Below, piece after piece: positions 56,532 through 64,000 of a DNA stretch of 64,000 bases. Source of the stretch: Heliomicrobium gestii. Lineage in GTDB: Bacteria > Bacillota > Desulfitobacteriia > Heliobacteriales > Heliobacteriaceae. The notes under the pieces were generated by a model. The model was not told where the DNA came from and ran no database searches. It saw only the letters and a list, made by a program, of their open reading frames with translations. Location of the stretch: contig NZ_WXEX01000004.1 of NCBI RefSeq assembly GCF_009877435.1, positions 246,864 to 310,863 on the forward strand. The letters are read 5' to 3'. Position numbers and translations under genes: made by a program. The stretch's first letter is position 1. The number at the start of each line of letters is the position of its first letter.

Positions 56532-57047
56532 CTACATGAGACGCATTCCCTTTACCCCTCGGTACGCCGCTGCCGCCAAGCCAACATTGACAGCGGAACC
56601 GACAACCAGAAAGGGCATGACGGCCACGACGGCGGCCCAGCCGCCCATGAGCAGCATCGTCAAGGAGGAGACGACGCCGTTCAGAAACACACCGGCGATG
56701 AACGCCGCCGTCAGGCCGAACCGCTCCTTTGTCCAACGAAAAACCCAGGCCCACAGGGCCATCTGCGCGGCGATAAAGAGATGAACCGGCAGGGTGAGCG
56801 GAAAACCGACAACCATGGCGGTCAGCAGGTGTCCGAGGGTGATGACGATCATCCCCCCTGTCGCCCCAAGGGCCAGGGCGGCGAAAAATCCGGGGAAGGA
56901 GTCGAGGCCGATCGTGCCGACGGGGCTGGGGATTTTGATCATGGCGCCAACGGCGCTCAAGGCGATCAGGACGCCCATCAGGGCGATTCCCCGGATGCTC
57001 TTCCAGGAAAAGCCTGTCTGATTGTATTCCAAGGGCATGTGGCTCAT
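56532..57047 (-). CDS. cblT: ECF transporter S component, probable alpha-ribazole transporter CblT
   Basis: A 171-residue membrane protein with five or six helices (IALMGVLIALSAVGAMIKIP; FFAALALGATGGMIVITLGH; FIAGVFLNGVVSSLTMLLMG). S-component style with an N-terminal cytoplasmic stretch. It lies downstream of a cobalamin riboswitch and of an AIR-synthase-related gene, the arrangement of cblS-cblT in Gram-positive alpha-ribazole salvage. The substrate assignment is inference from context. The ATG has AGAAGG upstream. Confidence 0.75.
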   Translation of the reverse strand: MSHMPLEYNQTGFSWKSIRGIALMGVLIALSAVGAMIKIPSPVGTIGLDSFPGFFAALALGATGGMIVITLGHLLTAMVVGFPLTLPVHLFIAAQMALWAWVFRWTKERFGLTAAFIAGVFLNGVVSSLTMLLMGGWAAVVAVMPFLVVGSAVNVGLAAAAYRGVKGMRLM

Positions 57048-57157
57048 GTTGAAAACCTTCTTTCCTGTTCTTTGGCATGTTGTTGCTGTGGAACGACGAT
57101 CGCTTGGGAACGGCGATCACCGGAACGAGCGCCTTCGATGTCGTGATGTCCTGACCT

Positions 57158-57901
57158 TTACCGGGCCTTCTCCTTCAATTCGCCGAGATGGTGGATAGGC
57201 GCGCCGGCGATCTGGGGCGGCGATGTCTCGGCGGTAAAGATCAGGCAGGTGGAGGGGCCCGCCGATTTAGCCAAATCCAGCGGGGTGTCTTCCTGCCAGC
57301 CGACGACTCGGCAACGGACGGCTGCCGCCAGGTTTTCGGCCTCGACGCGAATCCCTTTGGAACCGACGGGCACCACTTCACGCACACGGGGATCGGCCAG
57401 CAATGCCCGCACATGTTCAGCCCGGGCGATGGGCTTGCCGTCATCAGACACCACCTCGGCGCCGACTTTCGGCCACCCGAGGCAATAGACCTGATCACCG
57501 GGCCGCGAGGCGCCCACGCGAAGGCCCTCCCTTTTTACAGCCCCGACGACGGTGATCCCCACACCGGTCTGTTCCGTAGGGATGTTTTTTTCGGTGCTGA
57601 TGGCGATAGGCAGATCGCGCTTGCCGATGGCGCCGAGTTCGTCGCGAACTCCGGCGAGCACCTCACCCCCTGTGGGAAAGGGCTCATTGGCGATGGCTGC
57701 CGTCAGCGCCACCGGTTCTGCGCCAACGGCGAGCACCTCCATCAAGGCGACCCGGGTGGTGCAGATCCCCACGATATAAGGGGGGACCTGCACGGCATCA
57801 CGTTCCTTGCCGCCGATGGCGCCGCAGGAGTCGCAGGCCACCACCAGGCACTGGTCGTCAGAAAGAAACACCACTTCCACATCGCGTCCCTTGTATCCCA
57901 A
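57158..57901 (-). CDS. cblS: AIR-synthase-related protein, probable alpha-ribazole kinase CblS
   Basis: A 247-residue PurM/ThiL/SelD-superfamily enzyme. It has ATP-metal residues in VVACDSCGAIGGKERDAVQV, RVALMEVLAVGAEPVALTAA, TGVGITVVGAV, GDQVYCLGWP and the C-terminal DLAKSAGPSTCLIF. The family phosphorylates hydroxyl or carbonyl groups; CblS makes alpha-ribazole phosphate for cobalamin assembly. The start is TTG 57901, with a perfect AAGGAGG nine bases upstream; in-frame codons to 57949 precede that site. It is controlled by the cobalamin riboswitch 130 bases upstream and followed by an ECF S component. Confidence 0.78.
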   Translation of the reverse strand: MGYKGRDVEVVFLSDDQCLVVACDSCGAIGGKERDAVQVPPYIVGICTTRVALMEVLAVGAEPVALTAAIANEPFPTGGEVLAGVRDELGAIGKRDLPIAISTEKNIPTEQTGVGITVVGAVKREGLRVGASRPGDQVYCLGWPKVGAEVVSDDGKPIARAEHVRALLADPRVREVVPVGSKGIRVEAENLAAAVRCRVVGWQEDTPLDLAKSAGPSTCLIFTAETSPPQIAGAPIHHLGELKEKAR

Positions 57902-58030
57902 GGTTTCCACCTCCTTGAAGTTCATTGCCCCTGGGCATTCTGCGAGCAAAAGAAAAAGCCCATAGCTTCTCTATCGCCGTCAAGGCAACAATAAAGAAAC
58001 CATGAACTTTGCCATCATTCATGAACGGTC

Positions 58031-58192
58031 ATGTTCCAGGCAGGTCTCCTGACTCCGATTCATCACCGCTGCGCGCCTTCCCGGTTTCCCAGTGGCAACC
58101 TGCGCAGGGCTCCTCGTCACAGTGGCGGGTCCGTCCGGGAATCACACCCGGTTCCCTATTCTCCCCCCAAGAGGGGCACCTGAAACATGGCT
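58031..58192 (-). ncRNA. Cobalamin (adenosylcobalamin) riboswitch
   Basis: On the minus strand the conserved landmarks appear in order: CAGGTGCCC at the 5' side, GGGAACCGGGTGTGATTCCCG, GACGGACCCGCCACTGTGA, then GGAGTCAGGAGACCTGCC (B12 box). It precedes cblS/cblT. Between it and the genes is a short GGGCTTTTTCTTTT tract (57943-57962) that could be the terminator of the expression platform. Binding of adenosylcobalamin should repress the two genes. Confidence 0.95.
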
Positions 58193-58304
58193 ATGCTCTT
58201 TGTTTGTATTATAAGTCACAAAGAGCCTGTTTTTCAACAGGAGCAACCCGGTTTTCTCGACATCAGCTTTTACTTTCTCGAAGCGAGAAATTCGGCTACC
58301 GCCC

Positions 58305-58760
58305 TCAACCTTCCGCCGCGCTGTTCCGCACTCTCGGTGTCAACACTGCATTCATCTTCTGGAACGTTTCCACCGCCTGGGCCAACTCAAGCGCAGAGAG
58401 TTCCTGCAGTTGGCCATTCAACCGCTCGAAGCGGGCCTCCTGAATCGTTTGAATGGTCTTCAACCCTGTATCCGTCAGTGAAACCATGACGACGCGCCGA
58501 TCCTTTTCAGACCGCTCCCGCGTGATGAGCCCCATGCCAGCCAGTTTGTCCATCATGCCGGTCACAGCGCCGGAGGTGATCCCGATCTGGTCGGCGATGT
58601 CGGTGGCCTTGCAGGTCCCCGACTTCAATAATATGTACAACAGAAAGATCTGCCCTTCGCCCAGATGGTATTCAGGGCCGATATCCTGGACGGCGCACTT
58701 GACATTATAAAAAAAAGCCTCTAACAAATCCTTGATGGCATTTAATTGCTGATCCTTCAC
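58305..58760 (-). CDS. MarR-family transcriptional regulator
   Basis: A 151-residue winged-helix regulator: LGEGQIFLLYILLKSGTCKA, recognition-helix region DQIGITSGAVTGMMDKLAGM, wing LITRERSEKDRRVVMVSLTD. The start is GTG 58760 with AAGGGAAG upstream. It is divergent from the RND efflux operon, and the gap holds two TTAGNNNCTAA palindromes, so it is the probable repressor of both. The inducing compound is unknown. Confidence 0.92.
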   Translation of the reverse strand: MKDQQLNAIKDLLEAFFYNVKCAVQDIGPEYHLGEGQIFLLYILLKSGTCKATDIADQIGITSGAVTGMMDKLAGMGLITRERSEKDRRVVMVSLTDTGLKTIQTIQEARFERLNGQLQELSALELAQAVETFQKMNAVLTPRVRNSAAEG

Positions 58761-58809
58761 CGCTTCTTCCCTTGACAGTTCTTGTCCTCTCCCTTACGAT
58801 CATATCGTC

Positions 58810-58836
58810 TTAGTCGCTAAATATTTTAGCCTCTAA
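58810..58836. promoter_or_regulatory. Paired palindromic operator for the MarR regulator
   Basis: TTAGTCGCTAA (58810-58820) and TTAGCCTCTAA (58826-58836) are two TTAGNNNCTAA palindromes, centres 16 bases apart, in the divergent MarR/RND intergenic region. Assignment to the MarR protein is inference. Confidence 0.65.
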
Positions 58837-58909
58837 GATAAATATTAGGCCGGTAGGTACCGGCTGTCAATGAAAGCATCATTTGTATTTGGCGGAGGAG
58901 GATTTTACG

Positions 58910-60133
58910 GTGAAGAGACAAATCGGCGTCAGCCTGCTTGCCGTCGCCCTGCTGGCAGCGGGGACAGGTTGCGGGAAAACGCCTGAACCGGCAAGCACCG
59001 AAGCGCCGCCCCAGACAGTGACGGTCGCCAAGGCGGAGCGCACAGACCTGTCCAACGTGCTGACCTTCAGCGGCGCTCTGGCGGCAAAAGATGAATTAAA
59101 GCTGGTCCCGAAGGGCCAGGGCAAAGTCGCCCGCATCAACGCCGAAGTGGGGCAGCGGGTGAACGCCGGCGACATGCTGTTGGAACTGGACAACGCCGAC
59201 ATCCAGGCCCGGCTCGACGCCGCCAACGCCGGTGTCGAGGTCAACAAGGCCAGCCTGGAGCGGGCGCGCCTGCAGCTGGATATGGATAAGATCGCCCTCG
59301 ACGACGCCCAACGCCATTATGACCGGGTAAAGGCGCTCTTTGACGCCGGCGCCACGTCCCAGTCCGACTTTGATGCGGCTAAGAGCTCCCTGGACACGTC
59401 GACAAAACGGTGCGCCTCTGACGAGGTTTCCGTCGCCTCGGCCCAGGCCCAGTTGAATCAAAGCCAGGCCCAGGTCCGCCAGACCCAGGTCGATCTGGAA
59501 AACGCCGTGCTGCGCTCGCCCATCTCCGGCATCGTCTCGGCACGGAACGTGAATGTGGGCGAGTATGTCTCCAATACGGCGACAGCCTTCAATGTGGTCC
59601 GTATCGACACGGTTGAGGTGAAGGCCGATCTGACAGAGAGCGATGTCAACAGCGTCCGGCCCGGCCAAGAGGTGGAGGTCAAGGTGGCCGCCGCCAGCGA
59701 CAAACCTTTCAAGGGTCGCATCGCCAAGGTGAGCCCTGCCGCCGATGAGAAGGCGAAGACCTTCCCCATCTGGATCGCCGTCGACAACGGAGACTACATA
59801 TTGAAGCCCGGCATGTTTGCCGAGTTCCAACTGGCCACCGCCCACAAAACGAACGCCCTGACGGCGCCGGCGGAAGCCGTCGTCATGCGCAGCGGCGCGC
59901 CGATTCTCTTTGTGATCACCGACAACAAGGCGGTCGAGCGCAAAGTGAAGACCGGTTTCTCCGATGGCAAACGAGTCGAGATTCTCGACGGCCTCAAAGA
60001 CGGCGAGATGATGGCCACAGGCGGTCAAATGACCCTGGCTGATGGCGCGCCCGTCGCCATCAAGGAGGCGCAGCCGGCGACAGCCAGCCCTGGCGCCGAC
60101 ACGGGAGCGACGGCGCCAAAAGGGCAGGTGTAA
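58910..60133 (+). CDS. RND efflux adaptor (membrane fusion protein, lipoprotein)
   Basis: A 407-residue HlyD/AcrA-type adaptor. A signal sequence with a lipobox-like Cys (VALLAAGTGCGKT) is followed by a biotinyl-lipoyl-type half (VPKGQGKVARINAEVGQRV), an alpha-helical hairpin (residues about 100-190), the second lipoyl half (VLRSPISGIVSARNVNVGEYV) and beta-barrel domains. It links the RND pump to the envelope outside the membrane; in a single-membrane cell it would be an extracellular lipoprotein. GTG 58910 has AGGAGG upstream. The RND gene starts three bases after its stop. Confidence 0.92.
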   Translation: MKRQIGVSLLAVALLAAGTGCGKTPEPASTEAPPQTVTVAKAERTDLSNVLTFSGALAAKDELKLVPKGQGKVARINAEVGQRVNAGDMLLELDNADIQARLDAANAGVEVNKASLERARLQLDMDKIALDDAQRHYDRVKALFDAGATSQSDFDAAKSSLDTSTKRCASDEVSVASAQAQLNQSQAQVRQTQVDLENAVLRSPISGIVSARNVNVGEYVSNTATAFNVVRIDTVEVKADLTESDVNSVRPGQEVEVKVAAASDKPFKGRIAKVSPAADEKAKTFPIWIAVDNGDYILKPGMFAEFQLATAHKTNALTAPAEAVVMRSGAPILFVITDNKAVERKVKTGFSDGKRVEILDGLKDGEMMATGGQMTLADGAPVAIKEAQPATASPGADTGATAPKGQV

Positions 60134-60136
60134 TCG

Positions 60137-63100
60137 ATGAGCCTAACACAATTCGCCGTCAAGCGGCCTGTCGCCATGAGCATGATCGTCCTCATGTTTG
60201 TCGTGCTCGGTCTCTACAGCTACCGCATGCTCGGCGTCGATCTGTACCCGAACGTCAACGCGCCCTACATCTCTGTCAGCGTCTCCTATCCCGGCGCCGG
60301 CGCCGAAGAAGTGGAGAGCCAGATCCTCAAACCCATCGAATCAGCCGTATCCTCCATCAGCAAAGTCGACACCATCTCTTCACAGGCTTCGGAAGGCTTT
60401 GGCGTCGTCATCGTCCAGTTCTCCCTCTCGGCCAACGCCGACCAGTCGGCCAACGACGTGCAGAAGAAGGTCGACTCGGTGAAGGGGCAGTTGCCGGATG
60501 ACGCCAAGGATCCTGTCGTCATCAAGATGGACTTCAACGCCGCCCCGGTGATGACCTTAGCCTTAAAAAGTTCCCGGCCGGCCCAAGAGACCTATGACCT
60601 GGCAGAAGATGTGCTGAAGGAGCGACTGCTCAAGGTCTCCGGCGTGACCGACGTAAAGCTCATCGGCGGTCAGAAACGGGAAATTCAGGTCGACATCGAC
60701 AAGTCCCGCCTGGAAGGCTACGGCCTGTCTGTCAAAAAAGTGAGCGATCTGCTCAAAAACGAGAACATCAACCAACCGAGCGGTCGCCTGGATCGCCCTG
60801 ACCTGGAATACAACGTCCGCGTCATGGGCCAGTTCAAGACAGTCAAGGATGTGGAAAACATCCAGATCCCCCTGGCGAACGGCTCCAAAATCCCCTTAAA
60901 AGCCATCGCCACCGTCAGCGACAGCCTCCATGAGGTGCGCACGATCAGCCGTGTCAACGGCCAACCCTCCATCGCCGCCGTCGTCTTCAAACAAAGCGAC
61001 GCCAGCATCGTCGATGTGGGCGACAGCGTGAAGCAAGTGCTGCCTTCCATTGAAAAAGACCTGCCCCCGGACGTGCAACTGGTCATCGCTCGCGATTTTT
61101 CCGACTACGTTCACAACTCCCTCAATGGCACGCGCTCTTCCATCATCGAAGGCATCATCACGACGGCCCTCGCCCTCTTCTTCTTCCTCCGCGAGTGGCG
61201 CTCCATGGCCACCGTCATCATCGCCATCCCCACATCGCTCATCGCCACGCTGATGGGCATGTACTTCGCCGGTTTCAGCTTCAACATGATGTCCTTGCTG
61301 GGCATGGCCCTCTGCATCGGCATCCTTGTCGACGATTCGATCGTCGTCCTGGAGAACATCCACCGACATCGCGCCATGGGCAAGTCGGCCGTTGACGCCG
61401 CCCTGGAAGGTCGCGCCGAAATCGGCATGGCGGCCATCGCCATCACCCTCTCCGACGTGGTCGTCTTCGCGCCTATCGCCTTCATGGGCGGCATGGTGGG
61501 CCAGTTTTTCCGCCAGTTCGGCCTGACCGTCGTCATCGCCACCCTCTTCTCCCTCTTCATCTCCTTCACCCTGACGCCGATGCTGTCGGCGCGGTTCTAC
61601 ATGGAGGAGGATCCCGAGACCAAGGAACTGAAGGCGAAAAAACGCCAGGCCTCCCTCTACGGACTGTTCCTGCGCAAAACCAGCCCCATCACCACCCGTT
61701 TCTGGTCCATCCTTGACCGGGTGTCTGACCGCTTTTCCGACTTTTATATGAGTTCACTGCACTGGTCGCTCCGGCACCGCTTCACCATCATCGCCGTATC
61801 CCTCATCGCCTTTGTGGCCAGCCTCACCTTGATCCCCCTGGGCTTCGTCGGCTTTGAGTTCATGCCCAAGTCCGACCAGTCGGAATTGACGATCAATCTG
61901 GAAATGCCAAACGGCACACCGCTGTACAAGACAGATGAAGCCGCCCGGGAGATCGAAGCCTTTGTCAGCACGATCCCGGAGGTAAAGTACTACCAGAGCA
62001 GTGTCGGTTTCAGCAGCGGACGCGGCAGTTCGACGTCAAACGCCAACAAAGCCGAGGTGGGCGTCCAACTGGTCAAGCGTGCCGAACGGAACCGCACCAT
62101 GTGGCAGATCGCCGACCAGCTTCGCGAGTTCTCCAAAACCTTCACCAAGGGCGCCATGCACGTCACCGAGTCCGAGTCAGGCGGTGGGCCGCCGGGCTCG
62201 CCGATCCAGTTGGAGATCTCCGGCCCTGATTACGACCAGTTGATGTCCATCGCCGATCAGGTGAAGACCATCGCCTCCGGCATCCCCGGCGCCAAGGAAT
62301 TGGACAGCAATTTCCGCCTCGGCCAGCCGGAGGTGCAGATCAGCATCGACCGGCCGCGAGCCGCCTCTTATGGATTGACCGTGGACGATATTTCGCGCAC
62401 CCTGCGAGCCTCCCTGAACGGCGATACGGCCAGCGTCTTCCGGGCCGGCGACGACGAGTATGACATCCTCGTCCGGCTGCAGGGACTCCAGACCTCCTCC
62501 ATTGAAGACCTGAAACGAGTCACCGTCACCAACTCCTCGGGCGTCCATGTGCCCCTCAGCCAGATCGCTGAGGTGAAAAAGGGCAGCGGCCCCACGGAGA
62601 TCCGCCGCATCAGCCGCCAGCGGACCATCACCGTCACAGGGAACCTGAATAAAAACGTGCCCCAGAACCAATACAACACCGAACTGAGCAAACGGCTGGA
62701 ACAACTCCATCTCCCGGCCGGCTATTCGATCAAGCAGGCCGGTCTCTCCGAGGAGCTGCGCAAGACAGGCGTGGAACTGATCTCCGCCTTCCTCCTCTCC
62801 ATCACCCTTGTGTATATGGTGCTGGCCATCCTCTATGAGAGCCTGTTGACACCGCTGATCCGGATGGCCTCGCTGCCCCTCGGGCTGATCGGCGCACTGG
62901 CGGCGCTCGCCATCACCGGTAAGACGATCAACCTCTTCTCCGGCATCGGCATCATCATGATGGATGGCCTGGTCGCCAAAAACGGCACCTTGCTCATCGA
63001 CTACACGAACACCCTGCTGGAACGAGGCAAACCCCTGCGGGAGGCGCTGATCGAAGCCGGTAAGACGCGACTGCGGCCGATCATGATGACCACCTTCACC

Positions 63101-63337
63101 ATGATCTTCGGCATGTTGCCGGTGGCCGCCTCAGTCAGCGAAGGCACCGAGGTGCGCTCCGGCATGGCCGTCGTCCTCATCGGCGGTTTGGTCACCTCCA
63201 CGATCTTCACCCTCGTTGTCATCCCCGTCTTCTACACCCTGATCCGCGACTTACTCGACTGGCGCAAGCGTCGCAAACTGGAACGCCTGCGCAAAGCCGT
63301 CGCCAAAATCGAAAGCAAATCGGCGGCATCGATGTAG
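60137..63337 (+). CDS. RND-family multidrug efflux permease
   Basis: A 1066-residue HAE1/AcrB-type proton antiporter with 12 helices and two large extracytoplasmic porter regions. N-terminal FAVKRPVAMSMIVLMFVVLG; the proton-relay Asp pair in LVDDSIVVLENIHRH; VVVFAPIAFMGG; second-half SLPLGLIGALAALAITGKT and GLVAKNGTLLIDYTNTLLER. It is cotranscribed with the adaptor and probably controlled by the divergent MarR. No outer-membrane channel gene is present, as expected for Firmicutes. Confidence 0.95.
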   Translation: MSLTQFAVKRPVAMSMIVLMFVVLGLYSYRMLGVDLYPNVNAPYISVSVSYPGAGAEEVESQILKPIESAVSSISKVDTISSQASEGFGVVIVQFSLSANADQSANDVQKKVDSVKGQLPDDAKDPVVIKMDFNAAPVMTLALKSSRPAQETYDLAEDVLKERLLKVSGVTDVKLIGGQKREIQVDIDKSRLEGYGLSVKKVSDLLKNENINQPSGRLDRPDLEYNVRVMGQFKTVKDVENIQIPLANGSKIPLKAIATVSDSLHEVRTISRVNGQPSIAAVVFKQSDASIVDVGDSVKQVLPSIEKDLPPDVQLVIARDFSDYVHNSLNGTRSSIIEGIITTALALFFFLREWRSMATVIIAIPTSLIATLMGMYFAGFSFNMMSLLGMALCIGILVDDSIVVLENIHRHRAMGKSAVDAALEGRAEIGMAAIAITLSDVVVFAPIAFMGGMVGQFFRQFGLTVVIATLFSLFISFTLTPMLSARFYMEEDPETKELKAKKRQASLYGLFLRKTSPITTRFWSILDRVSDRFSDFYMSSLHWSLRHRFTIIAVSLIAFVASLTLIPLGFVGFEFMPKSDQSELTINLEMPNGTPLYKTDEAAREIEAFVSTIPEVKYYQSSVGFSSGRGSSTSNANKAEVGVQLVKRAERNRTMWQIADQLREFSKTFTKGAMHVTESESGGGPPGSPIQLEISGPDYDQLMSIADQVKTIASGIPGAKELDSNFRLGQPEVQISIDRPRAASYGLTVDDISRTLRASLNGDTASVFRAGDDEYDILVRLQGLQTSSIEDLKRVTVTNSSGVHVPLSQIAEVKKGSGPTEIRRISRQRTITVTGNLNKNVPQNQYNTELSKRLEQLHLPAGYSIKQAGLSEELRKTGVELISAFLLSITLVYMVLAILYESLLTPLIRMASLPLGLIGALAALAITGKTINLFSGIGIIMMDGLVAKNGTLLIDYTNTLLERGKPLREALIEAGKTRLRPIMMTTFTMIFGMLPVAASVSEGTEVRSGMAVVLIGGLVTSTIFTLVVIPVFYTLIRDLLDWRKRRKLERLRKAVAKIESKSAASM

Positions 63338-63400
63338 CATTCGGATCAACAAGACAATTGCACAATAAAAGAACCAGATCGCTTCTTTGCATGGTCTAAC

Positions 63401-63440
63401 AGGGGAACTCCCGGCGAAACATTCAGCCGGGAGTTCCCCT
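63401..63440 (+). terminator. Perfect inverted repeat, probable terminator of the RND operon
   Basis: AGGGGAACTCCCGGC and GCCGGGAGTTCCCCT pair exactly around a short loop, 64 bases after the RND stop. The T run is weak (TGTTTATG). Confidence 0.7.
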
Positions 63441-63600
63441 GTTTATGTATGGCCCATTATACCCAATTGTGATCATCATGGTTACCATGGTTTTTGTTAC
63501 TGCTATTTTTAATAAAAAAGAGAATCCTTTTATTTTTAGCATCGATAGGATGTAGTAGGGTTATGCAAATATCAAATCAGTCTGATAAGGAGGATGCATT

Positions 63601-63909
63601 ATGTCGAGATCCCCTTACACACCGACCTACTCGACGGTTTATTCCCATGCCGGTTCCCAATCGTCCTGCGGCGCCCCTTCCCCCACGCCGACGCCAAGCT
63701 GTCCCCAATTGCCGGGTACGATCCTGCGCATCTTTATCCCGCCCGGAGCCGTCATCAACCTGCTCAACCTGATCGAAGTCAGCTCGCCCGGCGGCATCTG
63801 CCTGATCATTCGACTTCCCTTCCTGGGCAGCGGCTCCACGAACACGCTGCAAAGCCTGATCCAACAGGTCCAGGCCGCCGGCGGAACGGTGGAATTTGCC
63901 AACGGCTAA
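63601..63909 (+). CDS. Unknown 102-residue Ser/Pro-rich protein
   Basis: AAGGAGG lies eight bases before ATG 63601. The N-terminal 35 residues are rich in Ser, Thr, Pro, Tyr and Cys (SPYTPTYSTVYSHAGSQSSC; PSPTPTPSC). The C-terminal two thirds look like a compact alpha/beta unit with hydrophobic strands (TILRIFIPPGAVINLLNLIE; GGICLIIRLPFLG; LQSLIQQVQAAGGTVEF). No signal peptide. It may be a spore- or surface-associated protein, but I do not recognise the family. Followed by a strong terminator. Confidence 0.72.
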   Translation: MSRSPYTPTYSTVYSHAGSQSSCGAPSPTPTPSCPQLPGTILRIFIPPGAVINLLNLIEVSSPGGICLIIRLPFLGSGSTNTLQSLIQQVQAAGGTVEFANG

Positions 63910-63956
63910 TCGATTTTTGCATTGCCTTTCGTTTGAGCGACCGTCTCCGGAAAAGG

Positions 63957-63990
63957 ACTGGGCATGGAAACGCCATTGCCCAGTTTTTTT
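63957..63990 (+). terminator. Terminator of the 102-residue gene
   Basis: ACTGGGCATGG...CCATTGCCCAGT with one bulge, followed by seven Ts, 48 bases after the stop. Confidence 0.9.
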
Positions 63991-64000
63991 GATTATTTGA

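Overview
The window looks like a chromosomal segment of an anaerobic, Gram-positive (Firmicutes/Clostridia-type) bacterium. The grounds are a moderately high G+C content, strong AGGAGG-type ribosome sites with many TTG and GTG starts, a monomeric [FeFe] hydrogenase, an anaerobic glycerol-3-phosphate dehydrogenase (GlpABC), a GlpP antiterminator, a pyruvate kinase with the extra C-terminal PEP-utiliser domain, and tiny YjcZ-like hydrophobic proteins typical of spore formers. A member of the Heliobacteriaceae/Peptococcaceae is my best guess, but that is inference from gene style. I saw no rRNA, tRNA, CRISPR array, insertion sequence or phage gene.

Layout. 1-3.5 kb: truncated chemoreceptor and a membrane PAS histidine kinase. 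3.6-13.4 kb: zinc alcohol dehydrogenase divergent from the hydrogenase, an alpha/beta hydrolase, a PIG-L deacetylase behind an attenuator-like leader, a peptidase-MA protein, two tiny membrane proteins, a YhfC-type protease, an M24 peptidase and a HAD phosphatase. 13.6-21.5 kb: hybrid sensor kinase, a small nuclease-like protein, a haloperoxidase-type phosphatase, a FIST protein, and a soluble chemoreceptor fused to a PhnD-like binding domain. 21.6-28.0 kb: lower glycolysis on the minus strand (pyk, gap, pgk, tpiA, eno; no phosphoglycerate mutase). 28.1-36.3 kb: glycerol regulon, in transcription order glpP, glpF, glpK, glpA, glpB, glpC, with hairpin leaders that fit GlpP-dependent antitermination.

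36.5-40.8 kb: a MurF-type Mur ligase fused in one frame to a complete M23 (LytM) endopeptidase, next to murJ and an ECF S component. 41-44.3 kb: MFS exporter and a Cache chemoreceptor. 44.5-47.5 kb: an alkylmalate-synthase/isomerase trio (LeuA-, LeuD- and LeuC-like) without a LeuB partner. 47.7-48.8 kb: a NifX-like protein behind a promoter and switch-like leader, and a ferritin-like protein. 48.8-55.4 kb: a SiaABCD-type phosphoswitch (SiaB kinase, SiaC, SiaA phosphatase, SiaD with GGDEF plus HD-GYP) divergent from a two-component pair whose kinase shares a 30-residue module with SiaD. 55.4-58.2 kb: EamA transporter and a cobalamin-riboswitch unit encoding an AIR-synthase-related kinase and an ECF S component, probably alpha-ribazole salvage. 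58.3-63.3 kb: MarR regulator divergent from an RND efflux pair across a paired palindromic operator. The window ends with a small unknown protein.

Signal transduction is heavily represented (three chemoreceptors, three histidine kinases, a cyclic-di-GMP enzyme, a serine/threonine phosphoswitch, a FIST sensor), as is regulation by RNA leaders. The most novel-looking items are the MurF-M23 fusion, the soluble PhnD-chemoreceptor fusion, the linked Sia/two-component unit and the unassigned leader RNAs at 48.2 kb and 8.6 kb.
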